Origin: Euperipatoides rowelli
Lineage: Eukaryota; Onychophora; Udeonychophora; Euonychophora; Peripatopsidae
Length of the DNA stretch: 13,329 nucleotides
Strand: one strand, 5' to 3'
Assembly (NCBI GenBank): GCA_003024985.2
Contig: PXIH01S0019123.1
Below are positions 9,361 to 13,329 of this stretch, one piece after another. Numbering within the stretch: the stretch's first letter is position 1; every line of letters begins with the position of its first letter. Below the pieces are notes generated by a model. That model was not told where the DNA came from and searched no databases. It saw nothing but the letters and a program-made list of their open reading frames with translations. The position numbers and the translations under genes are program-made.

Positions 9361-9674
9361 AAAAAAATGTTCCTAATAGGCTACCGGTAATATTTACAGT
9401 ATTTATAGCTACTGTAAATATTGCATTGTTAAAGAAAGACATTCACTAGCTGTAATTGCTTTACATATTATGGTATCATTTTATTTATTTATCAATTAAT
9501 TGTTACACTATGCTATGGTAACAATTAGTCAAATTAAAACAATTATTTTGGGTACAATTTTTTTTCCAAAAAAATGAACATACAAATTTTTTTTTTATGA
9601 AATGCAGTATCCTCTTTTTCAATTCAAATAGAAATTTTTATTGACACCTTGGCTATTCCATTTTTTATTCCATT
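9361..9674. other. AT-rich spacer with a perfect 13-bp hairpin
   Basis: No gene is seen. AATATTTACAGTA (9389-9401) and TACTGTAAATATT (9410-9422) form a perfect inverted repeat with an 8-nt loop, just outside the foldback. It is preceded by the chained motif TAGGCTACCGGTA (9377-9389). The rest is A/T-rich with T runs, ending in the CTATTCCATTTTTTA word that recurs at 10933. Confidence 0.7.
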
Positions 9675-9682
9675 CCCTCGCC

Positions 9683-9698
9683 CAATGGTCGGCAATCT
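9683..9698 (+). repeat. Left terminal inverted repeat of the hAT-like element
   Basis: CAATGGTCGGCAATCT. The core GGTCGGCAATCT is exactly complementary to the right end (11047-11058); a length difference of two lies between the terminal CA and that core. Confidence 0.5.
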
Positions 9699-10047
9699 GC
9701 GGCTATTTGAATATGTAACTGTGACTCATTAACTTTTAGCCCACATGTATGACTGTGAATATAACATTAGTCGCAAACATTTCTTAGTTTAAATTCTGCA
9801 CTACTGCAAGTTATCAACAGTTCATCATTGCGTCAGAGGCAAGTATAAATTAATTAAAATAAAATTATATCCGTGTGCACATAGTTTAGTTTATTCAGTT
9901 TAGACAAACTTTCACCTGGTCCATTGTTTACGTACATAGTAAAAGATCAAATTATAAGTTTAAATAATAATTTAAAAAAGGCAATAAAATATAATGCAGT
10001 ATGTACATAAAAGACCCATACAACTTTAAACATTAATAGCAATTTAA

Positions 10048-10362
10048 TTGTACAGCACAGAAATTCCGTGCGGCTGGCATTTAAAAGTGGTATACAAAAA
10101 ATTTCATAGCTGGCGTTCCTGGTCAAGATCAGACAGTATTAAAACTAAGGTTAGAATGGGAAATTTTGGGAAGGATGAAAATATGATTTGTAAATTATTT
10201 GAGGTGGTAAATGAAGATATAGAGCATATTATGATAGCGTGTAGAGGGTTGGGGAGAGTGAGGAATGAGATCGTTAAATTGGGAAAGGGAGAGGGGATTG
10301 GTTTGGTAAAGAATATGTTGGTAGAATGAGAGGGGAGGATAAGGGGGTTGGGTAGATTATAA
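10048..10362 (+). pseudogene. C-terminal remnant of a LINE reverse transcriptase (zinc-knuckle region)
   Basis: A purine-rich, less AT-rich island encodes a frame of 93 codons. It includes IKTKVRMGNFG (about 31-41), typical of the stretch after the reverse transcriptase domain in non-LTR retrotransposons, and then C48-KL-F51-(8 residues)-H60-IMIA-C65. This matches the CCHC knuckle of those proteins except that the second cysteine is phenylalanine. Beyond TGA at 10327-10329 the same frame still reads EGRIRGLGRL to TAA at 10360-10362, so the TGA looks like a later mutation of a longer tail. There is no usable ATG at the start (TTG at 10048), no catalytic domain and no clear poly(A) tail. It lies within the hAT-like interval on the plus strand. 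It is a dead fragment; the clade cannot be fixed from this piece. Confidence 0.5.
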
Positions 10363-10688
10363 GGCTAACATCAGAAAGAAATTAACTACAGAGAAAAGAA
10401 GGAGCCTGAAAAAATTGCATCGATAAGTGGTGCTCCCCTGGTAGCATAAACAATCTTGCCTAATTGCTCATACCATCTGAGACATTTTACATGCAACTAA
10501 TGGTGCACGCATTGTACGTTGTTGATTTTAATATACCAGAAAAAAAATTAATTTATTCTCTATGTTATTCTGCTGAGATTATAATTTTAAGTTGTATAAT
10601 AAATTTCCTATGTTCAATCAAAGTTGTATAGATGTTTTATGCTGGTAATAAATATAAATTTTAAATAGCATAATTTTAAAAGTTGATA

Positions 10689-10700
10689 TACAGTACTGTA
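10689..10700. repeat. Palindromic TA-motif chain TACAGTACTGTA
   Basis: TACAGTA and TACTGTA share the central TA and sit inside an 18-bp perfect palindrome (10686-10703). The same pair in the other order is at 6967-6978. These are examples of the over-represented TA-N3-TA motifs of this window. Confidence 0.8.
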
Positions 10701-10918
10701 TATTTTTTTCCATTTAAATAGCTTTGATAAAGGTGCCAATTTCAGTTAGAAATTTATTGAGTAATGAATTTATATTTCTTAGTGTTTCTGATATATAGGT
10801 TAAAGGTGAATTAATATTATAAATCACTTGATTTTTTTCAATAGGTAACATACTAAACATGTGATAAGCAAAAAGACATTAAAATTGCTATCATTTTTTG
10901 AAATATATTTTTTAATAA

Positions 10919-10999
10919 AACACCTTCTTAGTCTATTCCATTTTTTACAAAATCTCCCCCCCCCCTGCCCACCCTACCAATTAAGCTATGGCTCTTTGA
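10919..10999 (+). repeat. Degenerate direct copy of the left edge of the hAT-like interval
   Basis: ACACCTT, then CTATTCCATTTTTTA (10933-10947), then a C-rich CTGCCCA and finally GGCTCTTTGAA parallel ACACCTT, CTATTCCATTTTTTA (9653-9667), CTCGCCCA and GGCTATTTGAA at about 9645-9709, in the same order and orientation. The 15-bp word is identical. It includes a run of ten C (10956-10965). Confidence 0.45.
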
Positions 11000-11046
11000 A
11001 TTCCCCTGTTTTTTCATTAGATCAAAAATGGCTTTTAACCCAAAAA

Positions 11047-11064
11047 AGATTGCCGACCCCCATG
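11047..11064 (-). repeat. Right terminal inverted repeat of the hAT-like element
   Basis: AGATTGCCGACCCCCATG on plus, complementary to the left end over the 12-base core. It is followed directly by the flanking copy CCCTAGCC. Confidence 0.52.
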
Positions 11065-11264
11065 CCCTAGCCATATGTTTTTCTTTTTTTCCCCAATAAA
11101 CACTGACACAGTAATCAAATAGCTGTTCTGTGGACAAGCTGGGGGGGGGGGGGATCATAATTTATAATGAGGATACGGTATTTTAATAATAATTTACAAT
11201 ATAAACAGTATATCAAGGATGGATACTATTTGACTTTTAAGGGGAAAGGGTTTTAACAGTTTAA

Positions 11265-11340
11265 TTTCCCTACAACCTCCCCACCATTGTTATGACAAAG
11301 GATCTTGTGGGAGTAGCTTACCAACGCTCTTCCACTCAGT
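11265..11340 (-). repeat. Possible tRNA-derived SINE head, decayed
   Basis: On the minus strand CTGAGTGGAAGAGCGTTGG (from 11339) is close to the D-arm/A-box of tRNA genes (CTCAGTGGTAGAGC). About 45 nt further, GGGGAGGTTGTAGGG could be a decayed region before a B box, but no GGTTCGANTCC survives. A tRNA cannot be folded from it. Chance similarity remains possible. Confidence 0.28.
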
Positions 11341-11574
11341 TTTTTTTTTTTTAGAATTCCTTTAGCCAATTACTGTTTTTAAAAACTGCACACTTATTTG
11401 TGTTACATGGAAACATTATCCTGAACCTTAGTTGAAGTAAAAACTAGGGGTGCAGTTGCATGGCACAGCTTGGATTTACATGTATTACTAGTGTCTGGGT
11501 ATCAAACATTTTTGCCCTTTCCTCCAAAATGGGATATGGGCTCGGATGCCTTATTTTTTTTTTATTTAAGAGTT

Positions 11575-11605
11575 CTAACCTTACCCTGAACCCTAACTCC
11601 AACTA
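11575..11605 (+). repeat. Degenerate telomere-like CCCTAA tract
   Basis: Five imperfect units (TAACCT, TACCCT, GAACCC, TAACTC, CAACTA) resemble the metazoan CCCTAA repeat, with another CTTAACCTAAC near 11646-11656. It is short and diverged, so chance or a transposon-derived tract is possible. Confidence 0.25.
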
Positions 11606-13329
11606 CCTGTGAAATCCCCTATGGTACTTATTTGACAATGGCGCACTTAACCTAACTTTGGCCAATAAATCGTGCCCTTTGACAGCATTCTACGGTAATA
11701 AAGGTCATGACAATATATAAAATAGACATGGGCTGTCGATTGTTTTTTCTAAATTAAAAAGTCAAATCATGAATCTTGAGCCTGTCTTTTATATATAAGA
11801 GCATAGTTTGAACAACATTATTCGCTGTATTGTGCCATCTTTCACAATATGTAATCCAATTTTAATTGATATACAGTATTGAATTTTATTTTTAAACTGG
11901 CATTTTAATGTATACATTATTTCATAATAATTTTTAATATTATTGTTATTATTGAAGTATTTTATAATATATAGTAGCCTACTGTAGTATATTGTACAAG
12001 TTTCACATTTATTTATTAGATTGAGAGATGTATAATATATGAGGCACCATTTTTTTTTGTGCCAAAAAAAAAAAATAATACATTCCTACCTCCAACTTCT
12101 CAATTATTTTTTTTAGTGTTTTAAAAAAAATGCTGATATCTGAATGTAGTAAAAAAAAATTATTTCTAATATATTTAAGAAAAAATTAAGTCATGAAAAA
12201 AATATTAAATCATTACTATTTTAATTAAGCTCAAAAGTTTTCATTATTAATTTTATTTTTAACACACCAAGTCCCTGGTTTAAAGCTGTTCAAATAGCGC
12301 TTGTTCTGTATTTGTGCTATTTAATTCCTACCCTGTTCCATTATTAAGCTGTTATGTCAGCATGTTTACTAATATTTATTAAAGTGATGAAATATCTAAG
12401 TTTTTGTTTTGATAATACTTTTTTTTTTAAACAATTACGGTATTAAAATCATAAAGAAAATGTACAATAAAAAATATAGTCCTAATCACAATTTTACACA
12501 TTTTTTTTTTTTTTAATTATTAATTCCCTTATTTTAAAATATACTGTAAGCTGTATTTGTTAGTGGCTAGATAATAAATTCAGATGAACTGTGAGAAAAA
12601 AAGAAATAGGCCTACATCATTTCTTTAAAACATTTTTCTTTTTAATCACGTATTAATAAAAATAAATAATATATATAATTTAAACTAGGCTATATATTGA
12701 CAAATTAGTATACTTTTTTTTAATGTTTATCATTTTATTGATTATGGGAAATAGTTTTCAATTACAGTAGGCCTATAATAATTCAGGAATGAATAATTAA
12801 TGCTTTTAATTAACTTATTTCTTATGGAAATTTATGTTCCAAATAAAGCTGTTTATTTGGAGCTTGATTTTTTTTTTGGAGAAGCAATTAACAGTGTTAA
12901 CCGGAGGTACTAGATGTATGAGATATTTTTGATAAAAATTATTTTTTTTTTATTGAAAACGTAGCCTGTTTCTAAATTTAGTCTTATTAATCTCTATATA
13001 TATTATGGCAATAAGCTAGATAGGGATTTAGTTCAACGCAGATCGGCAGATGCATTTGAAAATCATTCTTTAAATTCATTTCAATTTACCTCAATTTTTC
13101 TGTTCTATATGTTAGTGTTTAAAATGGTTAAATTTGCATTAAAAAACCTAATTTGATAAGATATTTAATTTTTTTGGTTAAAAATTACAACTTAGGACCT
13201 ACAGGGTGTTAATTTGTCTATATGGGTAGTTCTTGATTTACACATTTTTGGAATAACTTAATTTAAATATTAGGGCTTACATACCACTTCTCAAACAGTG
13301 TTTCTTTCAGACAATTTTCTCCAGGGGGG

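Larger units (their letters stand above)
9683..11064. mobile_element. hAT-like non-autonomous element carrying a nested LINE fragment
   Basis: The left end reads CAATGGTCGGCAATCT (9683-9698). The right end, read from the outside on the minus strand, is CATGGGGGTCGGCAATCT (11064-11047). This is the shape of animal hAT termini (CA...TG ends with a GGTCGGCAA core). The flanks are CCCTCGCC (9675-9682) and CCCTAGCC (11065-11072), 7 of 8 bases alike, as expected for the 8-bp hAT target-site duplication. Subterminal GCGGCTATTTGAA (left) and TGGCTCTTTGAA (right) also fit. No transposase frame is present, so it would depend on an enzyme encoded elsewhere. Caution: the left edge has a degenerate direct copy at about 10919-10999, so a short element of about 100 bp plus a duplicated edge is an alternative reading. 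Confidence 0.48.
11073..13329. other. AT-rich terminal stretch without recognisable genes
   Basis: No exon or protein-like frame is seen on either strand. The stretch contains a 13-base G run (11141-11153), the possible SINE head (11265-11340), a degenerate CTAACC-like tract (11575-11605), several A and T runs, and a 9-bp hairpin CCAAATAAA/TTTATTTGG (12839-12860). TA-N3-TA motifs occur, for instance the chains at 11975-11986 and 12763-12775. The window ends in a G run. Confidence 0.7.

Noticed and set aside
10861-11158. Overlapping open frames on both strands around the C10 and G13 runs
   Set aside because: Their length depends on homopolymer tracts and on the right end of the hAT-like element; the peptides are low-complexity.
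3735-13329. Bacterial-type features, CRISPR arrays, or a full tRNA or rRNA gene
   Set aside because: No regularly spaced repeats, no foldable tRNA and no rRNA-like conserved stretches were found; the window is animal nuclear DNA.

Overview
The window looks like nuclear DNA of an animal: AT-rich (roughly 70 % by eye), with long A/T homopolymer runs, GT-AG splice signals, AATAAA signals, a metazoan-type Na+/H+ exchanger and decayed transposon copies. Frequent short motifs such as TAGGCCTA and TACAGTA make me lean towards a marine invertebrate, but I cannot place it more precisely.

Genes lie only in the left quarter. An intact, intronless NHE8-type (SLC9A8) sodium/proton exchanger of 600 residues is on the plus strand at 1699-3501. 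Head to head with it, on the minus strand, is a small two-exon gene (exon 1 at 1336-1199, last exon at 384-253). Its GT-AG intron joins two phase-0 exons into an 89-residue model with one C-terminal membrane segment. I do not recognise the family. The roughly 360 bp between the two start codons (1337-1698) is the likely shared promoter and carries an inverted CCAAT box. The link between the two products is positional only; nothing in the sequence shows a functional partnership.

From about 3735 to 13329 I find no host gene. This part holds a long foldback (8666-9360) with two arms of about 330 bp around a 35-nt loop, and a hAT-like interval (9683-11064) with CA...TG ends, GGTCGGCAATCT inverted termini and a 7/8-matching 8-bp flanking duplication. 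Inside that interval is the decayed tail of a LINE reverse transcriptase with a mutated CCHC knuckle. There are also a weak tRNA-like SINE head (11265-11340, minus), a possible second hAT remnant near 6060-6135, and low-complexity tracts.

The most unusual signal is compositional. Seven-mers of the form TA-CAG/CTG-TA, TA-GGC/GCC-TA and TA-CGG/CCG-TA, plus TACCGGTA and TAGGCCTA, are strongly over-represented and often chained through shared TA dinucleotides. In the foldback the two arms differ from each other by gain or exchange of exactly these units. TA+CAG/CTG+TA is the classic excision footprint of Tc1/mariner transposons, so the window may preserve a dense record of TA-targeted excision or of an unknown TA-targeted micro-insertion process.
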